Positions 1 through 6,605 of a stretch of DNA of 17,856 bases are shown here, one piece after another (position 1 is the stretch's first letter; each line of letters opens with the position of its first letter). The DNA is from DASUSH01 sp050996575 (lineage in GTDB: Bacteria > Actinomycetota > Thermoleophilia > Solirubrobacterales > 70-9), in NCBI GenBank assembly GCA_050996575.1, contig JBPCRS010000165.1, forward strand, positions 1 through 17,856. The letters are read 5' to 3'. Under the pieces are notes generated by a model that worked only from the letters and a program-made list of their open reading frames with translations, did no database searches and was not told where the DNA came from. The translations under genes were made by a program, and so were the position numbers.

Positions 1-105
1 GGGCAGGAGAACTTCCAGCGGATGCGATCCGAGCAGCAGGGCCACGAGGTCGAGCGCGTCGGCGCGGACCTGCGCGCGATGATGCCCTGGATCGAAAAGA
101 CGTAG
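1..105 (+). CDS. ilvC: ketol-acid reductoisomerase, C-terminal end (partial)
   Basis: Only the last 34 codons are in the window; frame 1 is open from base 1 to TAG at 103-105. The tail contains HEVERVGADLRAMMPWIEK, which matches the conserved C-terminus of class I ketol-acid reductoisomerases (typically H-x-IE-x-VG-x-x-LR-x-MMPW). The enzyme uses NADPH and Mg to convert acetolactate or acetohydroxybutyrate into dihydroxy acids in the valine, isoleucine and leucine pathway. The presence of serA, leuA, leuC, leuD and leuB further along supports the call. It ends 10 nt before the next gene, so the two may be co-transcribed. The identification rests on a short tail only; the NADPH-binding and catalytic parts lie outside the window. 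Confidence 0.85.
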   Translation, partial: GQENFQRMRSEQQGHEVERVGADLRAMMPWIEKT

Positions 106-115
106 TACTCACGCC

Positions 116-787
116 ATGAACGAGACCCCGCGGGTCCCCGCCGTCCCCGAGCCGACGCCACACGCCGATGTCGGCGCACCGGCGATGCCCGGCACCGCCG
201 AGCTGACTCCCGAGCTGCGCGACTACCCGGCCCAGCTCGGGATCGTCCGCCAGCAGGAATACAGTCGCTTCTTGCCGCTGGTCAAGTGGCTGCTCGCAAC
301 CCCGCACTTTTTCACCCTCACCTTCCTCGGGATCGGCGCGGCGGCGGTCTCGGTCATCGCACTTTTCGCGGTCCTGATCACCGGGCAATACCCGCGCGGG
401 ATGTTCGACTTCGTGCTCGGGGTTCAGCGCTGGGCGATGCGTGTCAACGGCTACATCCTGCTTTTGGTCGACGATTACCCGCCGTTCACGATGGACGACG
501 ACCCCGCCTATCCGGTGCGTCTCTCGATTGCCTACCCCGAGGAGGGCATCGACAACTGGCGCCCCCTCGTCCACTGGCTGCTGATCTTTCCCTACGCCGT
601 CGTCACCGGCGCGCTCGTCTTCGCCGCGATGTTCGCAACGATCGGCTCCTTCTTTGCGATCCTCCTCACCGCTCAGTACCCGCCGGGCCTCTTCGCCTTC
701 ACCGAAGTCGCCTTGCGCTGGCAACTCCGTACGAACGCCTACGCATACGCGATGACCAGTCGCTACCCGCCGTTCGCCTGGGGCTGA
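116..787 (+). CDS. DUF4389 membrane protein with two tandem repeats
   Basis: A 223-residue protein with a Pro-rich N-terminus of about 50 residues and two copies of a DUF4389-like unit. Copy 1 (about residues 52-125) and copy 2 (about 148-221) each run: L-V-x-W-L-L-x-x-P, a long hydrophobic membrane segment, (T/A)-x-QYP-x-G-(M/L)-F-x-F, then RW-x-x-R-x-N-x-Y and a final YPPF. The linker (about 126-147) is acidic and aromatic. The family is widespread in actinobacteria and has no established biochemical role; it is expected in the cytoplasmic membrane. The ATG lies 10 nt after the ilvC stop with no clear Shine-Dalgarno, so read-through from ilvC is likely. Family recognition is confident; function is unknown. 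Confidence 0.85.
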   Translation: MNETPRVPAVPEPTPHADVGAPAMPGTAELTPELRDYPAQLGIVRQQEYSRFLPLVKWLLATPHFFTLTFLGIGAAAVSVIALFAVLITGQYPRGMFDFVLGVQRWAMRVNGYILLLVDDYPPFTMDDDPAYPVRLSIAYPEEGIDNWRPLVHWLLIFPYAVVTGALVFAAMFATIGSFFAILLTAQYPPGLFAFTEVALRWQLRTNAYAYAMTSRYPPFAWG

Positions 788-796
788 GCCCCGCGC

Positions 797-1273
797 CTAC
801 TCGCCGAGAACCTTGATCACGAGCCGCTTCGGCCGGCGGCCGTCGAACTCGACGTAGAAGATCGCCTGCCACGGGCCCAGGTCGAGTCGGCCCTCGGTCA
901 CCGGGACGATCACCTGGTGGTGGACGAGCAGGTTCTTCAGATGGGCGTCGCCGTTGTCCTCGCCGCCACGGTGGTGGCGGTAGTCGCGATCATTTTCGGC
1001 CCCGCCCCCGGGCAGCAGCTCGGCGGCGACGTCGTTCGAAGGCGCCGCCCAACTCGGCGGCGCGAGTTTGTCGAGCCATTCGAGCGCGTCGGCCTGGATT
1101 CCCGGCTCGTCGTCGTTGATCCAGACGCCGGCGGTGATGTGCATCGCCGAGACCAGCGCCATGCCCTCGGCGATGCCGGCTGCTTCGACCGCTGCCTGGA
1201 CGTCGTCCGTGATCCGGACAAATTCGCGGCGCTCGGCTGTCTCGAAGGTGAGGTAGTCGGTGTGCGACTTCAC
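797..1273 (-). CDS. YjbQ/UPF0047 family protein
   Basis: A 158-residue minus-strand protein carrying the signatures of the YjbQ (UPF0047) family: MHITAGVWIND (44-54), YRHHRGGEDNGDAHLK (98-113) and the C-terminal GRLDLGPWQAIFYVEFDGRR. The His, Glu and Asp residues in these motifs are the family's presumed metal/active-site residues. Members are often annotated as secondary thiamine-phosphate synthase enzymes, but the physiological role is not firmly established. At 158 residues it is longer than usual (about 130-140); an extra Pro/Ala/Gly/Glu-rich stretch lies near residues 73-97, just before YRHH. The GTG start (1273-1271) overlaps the TGA of the upstream cupin gene in a GTGA arrangement, so translation is probably coupled. 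The gene converges with the DUF4389 gene, leaving 9 bases between the stops. Confidence 0.88.
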   Translation of the reverse strand: MKSHTDYLTFETAERREFVRITDDVQAAVEAAGIAEGMALVSAMHITAGVWINDDEPGIQADALEWLDKLAPPSWAAPSNDVAAELLPGGGAENDRDYRHHRGGEDNGDAHLKNLLVHHQVIVPVTEGRLDLGPWQAIFYVEFDGRRPKRLVIKVLGE

Positions 1274-1737
1274 GCCGTGTCGGCGGGCCCACCGGGCGTC
1301 GGGAAGCTGCGCTGGGACGGGTCCTCGCCCTCGAGGATCTTGCCGTCGCGCCCGACGTAGCCGTCCTTGCCGCCGACGACGACGTAGACGGCGTCGCCCC
1401 CGCCGGCGTTGCGTACCTTTCGCACGGTGCTCGCGTCGACACGAGCAAAGCCGCCTTCGCCGATCAACTCGCTTGCCTCGCCGTCGCCGAAGGTCATCTC
1501 GATTGTCCCTTGATGGACGAAATAGAGCTCCTCCTGCTTCTCGTGGTAATGGCCCCCGGTCTCCCAGCCGACCGGCAGCACGATCGCGTTGACGCCAAAT
1601 GCGTTGACGCCGAGCTCGCGTCGCACCTTGCGAAAGCCGTAGCCCTCACCGAGGTCGTCGAGTGAGCCGACGGCGTAGCCGTCGCCGCTGAGGATGCCTT
1701 CCCTTTCCCCTTCGGTCACGGCCAAGACCTTATCCAC
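1270..1737 (-). CDS. cupin domain protein
   Basis: A 155-residue small cupin. Cupin motif 1 is clear at about residues 61-77 (GGHYHEKQEELYFVHQG), giving H63, H65 and E69/E70 as likely metal ligands. In motif 2 the usual His is not apparent (the segment reads STVRKVRN), so the fourth ligand may be missing or replaced. Substrate and reaction cannot be deduced; relatives are annotated as cupin or mannose-6-phosphate isomerase-like proteins. Translation starts at GTG 1737-1735 with no obvious Shine-Dalgarno. The stop overlaps the start of the YjbQ-family gene (GTGA), so the pair forms a two-gene minus-strand operon, divergent from the DUF4190 gene at 1845. Confidence 0.82.
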   Translation of the reverse strand: MDKVLAVTEGEREGILSGDGYAVGSLDDLGEGYGFRKVRRELGVNAFGVNAIVLPVGWETGGHYHEKQEELYFVHQGTIEMTFGDGEASELIGEGGFARVDASTVRKVRNAGGGDAVYVVVGGKDGYVGRDGKILEGEDPSQRSFPTPGGPADTA

Positions 1738-1844
1738 GACCGACCGCGGATGGCGCGCCGACTGGCCTGCGTGATACGAATGCGCTCTGCAGGGTCCAAC
1801 CTAATTGGGGGCGCGGTTGCCTCCGCTCTGACAGGAGGAAAGAT

Positions 1845-2261
1845 ATGGCGACACCGCCGCAACAACCACCACCACCGCCAGCACAACCGGGACACCAGGC
1901 CCCGGGAAATCCCGGAATGGCGGTCGCCGGCTTCGTCGTAGGCCTGATCGGCCTGCTATCGAGTTGGGTCTTCATCTTCGGGCTCGTCGTCTGCATTGTC
2001 GGCCTGATACTCAGCTTCGTCGGCCGCAAGCAAGCGATCGAGCGTGGCGCACCCACGGGACTCGCCACCGCAGGTCTGGTTTGCTCGATCGTCGGACTGG
2101 TTATCGCGCTGATCATCACTGTGCTCGTCGGCATCTTCATCAACGAAACAGATGATGCGCTCGACGACCTGACGTTCACGACGTCGACGTTCAATCTGGT
2201 CATCGGGCTGAAGTTGTTCGGCGGCCGGATGATGACGCCGCTTCGCCGCGTTATCGGCTGA
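1845..2261 (+). CDS. DUF4190 small membrane protein (proline-rich N-terminus)
   Basis: A 138-residue protein. Residues 1-25 are Pro/Gln-rich and probably cytoplasmic. About 25-55 and 70-102 are strongly hydrophobic and carry the DUF4190 pattern (A-x-A-G-F-V-x-G-L-I-G-L, G-R-K-Q-A, T-G-L-A-T-A-G-L-V). The C-terminal 35 residues are polar/basic and do not resemble the family, so the tail may be lineage-specific. A perfect AGGAGG (1833-1838) lies 6 nt before the ATG; this is one of few genes here with a strong Shine-Dalgarno and it fixes the start. It lies divergent to the cupin gene and is followed by another DUF4190 protein. Function unknown; family members are actinobacterial membrane proteins. 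Confidence 0.8.
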   Translation: MATPPQQPPPPPAQPGHQAPGNPGMAVAGFVVGLIGLLSSWVFIFGLVVCIVGLILSFVGRKQAIERGAPTGLATAGLVCSIVGLVIALIITVLVGIFINETDDALDDLTFTTSTFNLVIGLKLFGGRMMTPLRRVIG

Positions 2262-2277
2262 CGGCCTCGGCGACGAC

Positions 2278-2310
2278 CTCGGCACCCGGGCGCGATGTCC
2301 GGGTGCCGGG
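2278..2310 (+). terminator. GC-rich hairpin after first DUF4190 gene
   Basis: A perfect 9-bp inverted repeat, GGCACCCGG (2281-2289) and CCGGGTGCC (2299-2307), has a 9-nt loop and extends outward by three more pairs (one G-U) to 2278 and 2310. It sits 17 bases after the upstream stop codon. No T-run follows, so it would be an actinobacterial type of terminator without a U-tract, or simply an mRNA 3' stabiliser. The next gene has its own putative promoter immediately downstream, which favours a terminator role. Confidence 0.55.
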
Positions 2311-2323
2311 TCCCCGCCACGGA

Positions 2324-2329
2324 TAAGCT
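2324..2329 (+). promoter_or_regulatory. putative -10 box (TAAGCT), leaderless start
   Basis: TAAGCT fits TANNNT and lies 8 nt before the GTG at 2338. There is no Shine-Dalgarno in between, so the transcript would begin at or very near the start codon. No -35 element was recognised. Confidence 0.4.
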
Positions 2330-2337
2330 GGGGACTC

Positions 2338-2784
2338 GTGAATCTCGATCCGAGCCAGGAGACGCACGCCGCTCACCCGGTACCGGCGACGCCGGCGGGA
2401 TGGTACCCCGATCCGAACGACGCCTATTCACAGCGCTACTGGGACGGATCCGGTTGGACCGACCATCGAGCCCCGGGCACCGCGGTAGCGGCTCCGGTTC
2501 ACGTCGCCCCGAAGCCTCCCACCAGCGGCCAGGCAACAGCCTCGATGGTGCTCGGCATCCTCGGCCTGCTCGGCCTGTATTTGATCGGGCCGGTCTTGGC
2601 CCTCGTCTTCGGCCACATGGCGAAACGCGATATCGAGGCTTCCGGCGGGACGCTCGGCGGCGGGGGGATGGCCACCGCCGGCATCGTCATGGGCTGGATC
2701 GGGGTCGGCTTGACGATCCTCTTCGTCGTCCTCTGGCTGATCATCGGCTTCACCTTTTTCGGCCTGAGCACATCCGCGTCCTGA
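2338..2784 (+). CDS. DUF2510-DUF4190 membrane protein
   Basis: A 148-residue protein starting at GTG. Residues 21-43 form a DUF2510 motif (GWYPDP, then RYWDG and WT-x-H), a short Trp-rich module typical of actinobacterial membrane and envelope proteins. About residues 62-145 form a DUF4190 region with two or three hydrophobic segments separated by GHMAKRDIEASGG and a Gly-rich turn. The order DUF2510 (cytosolic) then DUF4190 (membrane) is a common actinobacterial architecture; its function is not known. It is the second DUF4190 protein in a row, so the pair probably arose by duplication, with the DUF2510 module present only here. It has its own likely leaderless promoter and sits behind a hairpin. 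Confidence 0.85.
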   Translation: MNLDPSQETHAAHPVPATPAGWYPDPNDAYSQRYWDGSGWTDHRAPGTAVAAPVHVAPKPPTSGQATASMVLGILGLLGLYLIGPVLALVFGHMAKRDIEASGGTLGGGGMATAGIVMGWIGVGLTILFVVLWLIIGFTFFGLSTSAS

Positions 2785-2824
2785 GCGCCGAGCTGGTCCC
2801 TGGGGCCCCATCTGGGCCTCCCCC

Positions 2825-2830
2825 TATTCT
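2825..2830 (+). promoter_or_regulatory. putative -10 box (TATTCT) for the aminotransferase-serA run
   Basis: TATTCT lies 9 nt before the ATG at 2840, with no Shine-Dalgarno between, consistent with a leaderless transcript. It is the best AT-rich hexamer in a G/C-rich stretch. No -35 match was seen at the expected spacing. Confidence 0.45.
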
Positions 2831-2839
2831 GATTCGCCG

Positions 2840-4039
2840 ATGAGTGCAGGCGAGCCAAACCCCTACCTCAAGCAGTACCTGATGACCGCGGGGCCGACGC
2901 CGCTGCCGCCGGCGGTGAGCCAGGTGATGGCCGAGCCGATCACCTATCACCGCGCGCCGGCGTTCGTGCCCGTTTACGAGCGCGTGCTCGAGCGGCTGCC
3001 GACCGTCTTCCAAAGCGCGAACCCAGCCCTCTGCTTCGCCGCCTCGGGCACCGGGGCGATGGAAGCGGCGGTCGCCAATCTGATTGCTCCCGGTGATGCC
3101 GCCGTCGTCGCCTCATGCGGCAAGTTCGGCGAGCGCTGGGCCGAGCTCTGCGAGGCCTACGGCGCCGAACTCAGCCATCTCGCCGTCGAGTGGGGTCAGG
3201 CGGTTACGCCCGACGCCCTCGACAGCTTCATCGCCGGGCAGGCGACGCCGCCGCGAGCGGTATTCGTCACCCATTCCGAGACCTCGACCGGCGTCGTCAA
3301 CGACATCGAGGCGCTCAACCGGGTCGCGACGGGGCATGGCGCCGTTCTCTGCGTCGATGCCGTCTCGGGCCTCGGCGCCGCCGACCTTCGCCAGGACGAG
3401 TGGGGTGTCGACGTCGTCGTCTCGGGTTCGCAGAAATCGCTGATGTGTCCGCCCGGGCTCGCCTTTGCCTCGGTCTCCGAGCGTGGGCTGGCGCTTGCCG
3501 CCGAAAACCCCGGCCGCCGCTACTACTTCGATTGGGCGCGAACCGCGAAGGGCCAGGGCCAGGATCCGCCGAACTCTGCGTTCACCCCTGCCGTGACCCT
3601 GTTCTCGGCGCTAGACGTCGCGCTCGGGATGATTCTCGAAGAGGGCCTCGATCGGGTCCTCGCTCGCCACGCGATTCTCGCTCGAGCCGCCCGGGCCGGG
3701 ATCGAGGGGCTCGGGCTCGAGCGCTTCGGCCCCGACGACGAGAACGCCAACGTGGTCACGGTCGCCGCCCTCCCCGACGAGATCGACGGCGCCGCCGTGC
3801 CGAAGCTGATGCGCGACCGCTACGGGGTAACGGTTGCCGGCGGACAGGGAGAGTTGAAGGGCAAGATCGTCCGGATCGCTCACTGCGGCTACTTCGGCGC
3901 CTTCGACATCGTCGTCGCGCTCGCCGCGTTCGAGAACGCCCTGCGCGATCTCGGCTACGAGTCGGAGCCAGGTGCCGGCGTTGCCGGCGCACAGCGCGTC
4001 TTCGCCGAGGCCGGCTCCCCCGAACCGGTCGCGGGCTGA
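2840..4039 (+). CDS. class V aminotransferase (serine-pyruvate / alanine-glyoxylate type)
   Basis: A 399-residue PLP-dependent fold type I, class V aminotransferase. It opens with L-M-T-A-GPTPLPP (14-24), the substrate-site motif of the alanine-glyoxylate/serine-pyruvate group. SGTGAMEAA (69-77) is the phosphate-binding region, VDAVSGLGA (172-180) provides the PLP-ring Asp (D173), and GSQKSLMCPPGL holds the Schiff-base lysine at K199. The length is normal for the family. Its stop is 16 nt before serA, so the two are probably co-transcribed. This suggests the enzyme makes phosphoserine from SerA's 3-phosphohydroxypyruvate, replacing a canonical SerC, or links serine and glyoxylate metabolism. 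Family assignment is strong; substrate is inference from context. The last 25 residues are a non-conserved Gly/Ala/Glu tail. Confidence 0.88.
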   Translation: MSAGEPNPYLKQYLMTAGPTPLPPAVSQVMAEPITYHRAPAFVPVYERVLERLPTVFQSANPALCFAASGTGAMEAAVANLIAPGDAAVVASCGKFGERWAELCEAYGAELSHLAVEWGQAVTPDALDSFIAGQATPPRAVFVTHSETSTGVVNDIEALNRVATGHGAVLCVDAVSGLGAADLRQDEWGVDVVVSGSQKSLMCPPGLAFASVSERGLALAAENPGRRYYFDWARTAKGQGQDPPNSAFTPAVTLFSALDVALGMILEEGLDRVLARHAILARAARAGIEGLGLERFGPDDENANVVTVAALPDEIDGAAVPKLMRDRYGVTVAGGQGELKGKIVRIAHCGYFGAFDIVVALAAFENALRDLGYESEPGAGVAGAQRVFAEAGSPEPVAG

Positions 4040-4055
4040 GCACCCGACAGCGCCG

Positions 4056-5651
4056 ATGAACGACCGCCCCAAGGTCCTGGTCAAGGAGAAGATTGCCGAG
4101 TCCGGCGTCGATCTGCTGCGCGAGGACTTCGACGTCGAGCTCGGCCTCGACTGGGACGACGCGACGCTCGCCGAGCGGATCGGCGAGTTCGACGCGGTCC
4201 TGATCCGTTCGGGAACGAAGCTGACCGCCGAGCTGATCGAGCGAGCCGGCCGGCTGCGAGCGATCGGCCGCGCCGGAACGGGCGTCGATAACGTCGACCT
4301 CGAGGCGGCGACCGCGCGCGGCATCATCGTCGCCAATGCTCCGGAGTCGAACTCCGTGGCCGCCGCCGAGCACACGCTCGCGATGGCGCTGGCGCTTTTC
4401 CGCAATGTTCCGCAGGCGCATGGCGCGCTGGTCGGCGGCGAGTGGGCGCGTTCACGCTACAGCGGCAACGAGCTCTACGGCAAGACGCTCGGCGTGATCG
4501 GCTTCGGCCGGATCGGCCAGCTCGTCGCCCGTCGAGCCCAGGCATTCGACATGGATGTCGTCGGCTTCGACAAGTTCGTCTCGGCCGAACGCTTCCGTGA
4601 GCTCGGGGTCGAGGGCGTCTCCTCCAGCGAGGAGCTCTATGAGCGCGCCGACCTGATCACGATCCACCTGCCGAAGACGCCGGAGACGGCGAACTGGATC
4701 GACGCCGCCGCGATCGCGCAGATGCGCGACGGCGTGCGCATCGTCAACTGCGCCCGCGGTGAGCTCGTCGACCTCGAGGCGCTCGAGGCGGGGCTCGAAT
4801 CGGGCAAGGTCGCCGGCGCCGCCCTCGACGTCTTCCCCGATGAGCCGATGACCGAGCACTCGATCTTCTCCCGCGACGACATCGTCGTCACGCCCCATCT
4901 CGGCGCGTCGACCGCCGAGGCCCAGGACCGGGCCGGGGTCGTCACCGCCGAGCAGGTGCGCGCGGCGCTCACCGGCGGCGTCGTCACCAACGCGGTCAAC
5001 ATCGTCTCCGTCCGCCCGGAGACGATGGAGGCGCTGGCGCCGTTCGTGCCGCTCTGCGAGAAGCTCGGCCGGCTGACCACCGGCCTCGCCGGTGGCGCCG
5101 GCGGCCGAGTCGAGGTCTCCTACCACGGGCGAATCACCGACCACGACACGCGCCTGCTCGGGATCTCGGTGCTCGTCGGCATCCTCTCCGGGCACACTGA
5201 GGAGCCGGTCAACCTCGTCAACGCGCCGGCGATGGCCGAGGGCCGCGGAATCGAACTCGTCGAGGTCTCGGAGAGCGCCTCGCCCGACTTCACCGAGCTG
5301 ATCGTCGTCCGCGTCTCAGGCTCCGGCGGCGAGACCGTCGAGGTCGCCGGAACCGGCGTCGGCCCGCGCAACGTGCCATACCTCGTCGGTGCCCTCGGCC
5401 AGAGCTTCTACATGCCCTTCGCCGACCACCTCGCGATCTTCCGCTATGCCGATCGGCCCGGGATGATCGGCCTCGTCGGCAGCGCCTTCGGCGAGCACGG
5501 CGTCAACATCGTCTCCGCGGCGGTTGGCGCCGAGGAGGACGCGTCGGAGGCGGTGATGGCGCTGACGACCGATGCGCCGGTGCCGGCTGAAGTCGTCGAC
5601 GCGATCGCAAACGGCGATGGCTTCAACGAGGGCTTCGCGGTCGAGCTCTAG
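4056..5651 (+). CDS. serA: D-3-phosphoglycerate dehydrogenase
   Basis: A 531-residue protein catalysing the first committed step of serine synthesis, NAD-dependent oxidation of 3-phosphoglycerate to 3-phosphohydroxypyruvate. The Rossmann motif GVIGFGRIG is at 146-154. Catalytic residues are visible as R234 (NCARGELVD), E263 (DVFPDEP) and H281 (TPHLGAST). After about residue 310 comes an allosteric substrate-binding domain and then an ACT domain from about 459 (YADRPGMIGLVGSAFGEHGVNIVSAAVG spans its first half), the site of serine feedback in this class. This is the long type known from Mycobacterium (about 530 aa). The frame is open further upstream to 3972, but ATG 4056 gives the usual N-terminus (PKVLVKEKIAESGVDLL) and avoids overlap with the aminotransferase. 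No clear Shine-Dalgarno. Confidence 0.96.
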   Translation: MNDRPKVLVKEKIAESGVDLLREDFDVELGLDWDDATLAERIGEFDAVLIRSGTKLTAELIERAGRLRAIGRAGTGVDNVDLEAATARGIIVANAPESNSVAAAEHTLAMALALFRNVPQAHGALVGGEWARSRYSGNELYGKTLGVIGFGRIGQLVARRAQAFDMDVVGFDKFVSAERFRELGVEGVSSSEELYERADLITIHLPKTPETANWIDAAAIAQMRDGVRIVNCARGELVDLEALEAGLESGKVAGAALDVFPDEPMTEHSIFSRDDIVVTPHLGASTAEAQDRAGVVTAEQVRAALTGGVVTNAVNIVSVRPETMEALAPFVPLCEKLGRLTTGLAGGAGGRVEVSYHGRITDHDTRLLGISVLVGILSGHTEEPVNLVNAPAMAEGRGIELVEVSESASPDFTELIVVRVSGSGGETVEVAGTGVGPRNVPYLVGALGQSFYMPFADHLAIFRYADRPGMIGLVGSAFGEHGVNIVSAAVGAEEDASEAVMALTTDAPVPAEVVDAIANGDGFNEGFAVEL

Positions 5652-6534
5652 CTCCGATCGGTCCGGCGAGGAGCACCCTCGCCGGATCGTCCTCGACGAC
5701 GGCCGTCTGCTTGCCTTCGCCGAGTACGGCGATCCCGCCGGCCGCCCCATATTCAGCTTCCACGGCGGCCTTTCCTCGCGGCTCGACGCTGCGCCGCTCT
5801 CAGCCGAGTGCCGGGCGCTCGGCGTCCGCCTGATCTCGCCCGACCGTCCCGGAATCGGCCGCTCTGATTTCCAGCGCGCTCGCGTGCTCGCCGACTGGCC
5901 GCGCGACGTCAACGCGATCGCCGATTCGCTCGACCTCGGCCGCTTCGCCGTGATGGGCTGGTCGCTCGGCGGCCAGTACGCCGCCGTGTGCGCGCACGCG
6001 CTGCCGCACCGTGTCACTCGCGCAGCGATGCTGGCGAGCGTCGTCCCGTTCGAGATCGCCGAGACCGATGCCGGCCTGACCTGGATCGACCGCTCGATGC
6101 TGAGGCTCTCGCGCTCGGCTCCGCACCTGGCGTCGGTCGCGCTGCGGGCCGGAATCTCGCTGCCGTCGGTCGCGCGCCTGCAGCGGGTGATCGACTCGGA
6201 GCTGAGCGCCGCCGATCTCGAGGCGATGCGCCGTGACCGCTCGCCGACAGCCGTCGCCGAGGCGATCAAGGAGGCGCTGCGCAGCGGCACCCGGGGGGTG
6301 GTCCGCGACTACCGGATCTACGGCGACGAGTGGGGCCTCAAGCTCGAGCACATCAGGATCGAGGTCGGGATCTGGCAGGGCGACGCCGACGGGCTCGTCC
6401 CGGCCGCCGACGCAAAGGTGCTCGCCGATCGGATTCCGCGCAGCAAGCTGGTGATCGCCGCGGGTGAGGGCCACATCTCCCTGGTCCGCAATCGCTGCGC
6501 CGAGATCATGCGCTGGCTGTGCGCCGACGGATAG
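5617..6534 (+). CDS. alpha/beta hydrolase
   Basis: An alpha/beta-hydrolase-fold protein, 305 residues from ATG 5617. Oxyanion-hole motif FHGG follows the first strands, the nucleophile elbow GWSLGG gives S116, the acid is D256 or D258 (WQGDADGLVP), and the His is H286 (GEGHISL). The triad appears complete. The substrate cannot be predicted; esterase, lipase-like or C-C hydrolase activities are possible. The frame is open back to 5572; ATG 5617 is preferred because it is the last Met before the conserved RRIVLDDGRLLAFAEYG. This places the first 35 bases inside the end of serA, giving a low-complexity N-terminus (MASTRASRSSSSSDRSG) that is a by-product of reading serA in another frame. Co-transcription with serA is likely. 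Confidence 0.82.
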   Translation: MASTRASRSSSSSDRSGEEHPRRIVLDDGRLLAFAEYGDPAGRPIFSFHGGLSSRLDAAPLSAECRALGVRLISPDRPGIGRSDFQRARVLADWPRDVNAIADSLDLGRFAVMGWSLGGQYAAVCAHALPHRVTRAAMLASVVPFEIAETDAGLTWIDRSMLRLSRSAPHLASVALRAGISLPSVARLQRVIDSELSAADLEAMRRDRSPTAVAEAIKEALRSGTRGVVRDYRIYGDEWGLKLEHIRIEVGIWQGDADGLVPAADAKVLADRIPRSKLVIAAGEGHISLVRNRCAEIMRWLCADG

Positions 6535-6537
6535 AGT
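6532..6537 (+). promoter_or_regulatory. putative -10 box (TAGAGT) before the upstream ORF
   Basis: TAGAGT matches TANNNT and lies 7 nt before the ATG at 6545. It overlaps the TAG stop of the hydrolase gene, so part of the match comes for free. No -35 or Shine-Dalgarno was seen. Confidence 0.3.
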
Positions 6538-6544
6538 CCCCGGA

Positions 6545-6604
6545 ATGAAAGCCGCCGAATCCTCCGCTTCGCGTTCGGTTCGGCTCGATCACATCTGCAT
6601 GTGA
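6545..6604 (+). CDS. possible 19-aa upstream ORF coupled to the oxidoreductase
   Basis: ATG 6545 opens a short frame encoding MKAAESSASRSVRLDHICM, ending at TGA 6602-6604. The stop overlaps the ATG of the oxidoreductase by one base (TGATG), the classic layout for translational coupling. A TANNNT box lies 7 nt upstream and there is no Shine-Dalgarno, so it could be the leaderless first ORF of the transcript, delivering ribosomes to the downstream start, which also lacks a Shine-Dalgarno. The peptide has no homopolymeric codon run that would suggest amino-acid attenuation. A frame this short may be accidental. Confidence 0.35.
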   Translation: MKAAESSASRSVRLDHICM

Positions 6605-6605
6605 T
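6588..6605 (+). promoter_or_regulatory. 7-4-7 palindrome over the oxidoreductase start codon
   Basis: ATCACAT (6588-6594) and ATGTGAT (6599-6605) form a perfect inverted repeat with spacer CTGC. The right arm contains the first two bases of the ATG at 6604-6606. As RNA it would form a small hairpin burying the start codon; as DNA it has operator-like symmetry. The half-site order TCACA...TGTGA is the reverse of a CRP site. No regulator can be named. Confidence 0.45.

Noticed and set aside
3972..4055. N-terminal extension of SerA from 3972
   Set aside because: It lies over the end of the aminotransferase gene and encodes a low-complexity Ser/Pro stretch; SerA family N-termini match ATG 4056.
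4452..5195. Long minus-strand open frame opposite serA
   Set aside because: SerA is certain; the antisense frame is an Asp/Arg/Val-rich shadow produced by GC-rich third codon positions.
6588..6605. CRP/FNR-type binding site at the oxidoreductase start
   Set aside because: The half sites are TCACA...TGTGA, the reverse orientation of CRP sites, and the position over a start codon is unusual for an activator.
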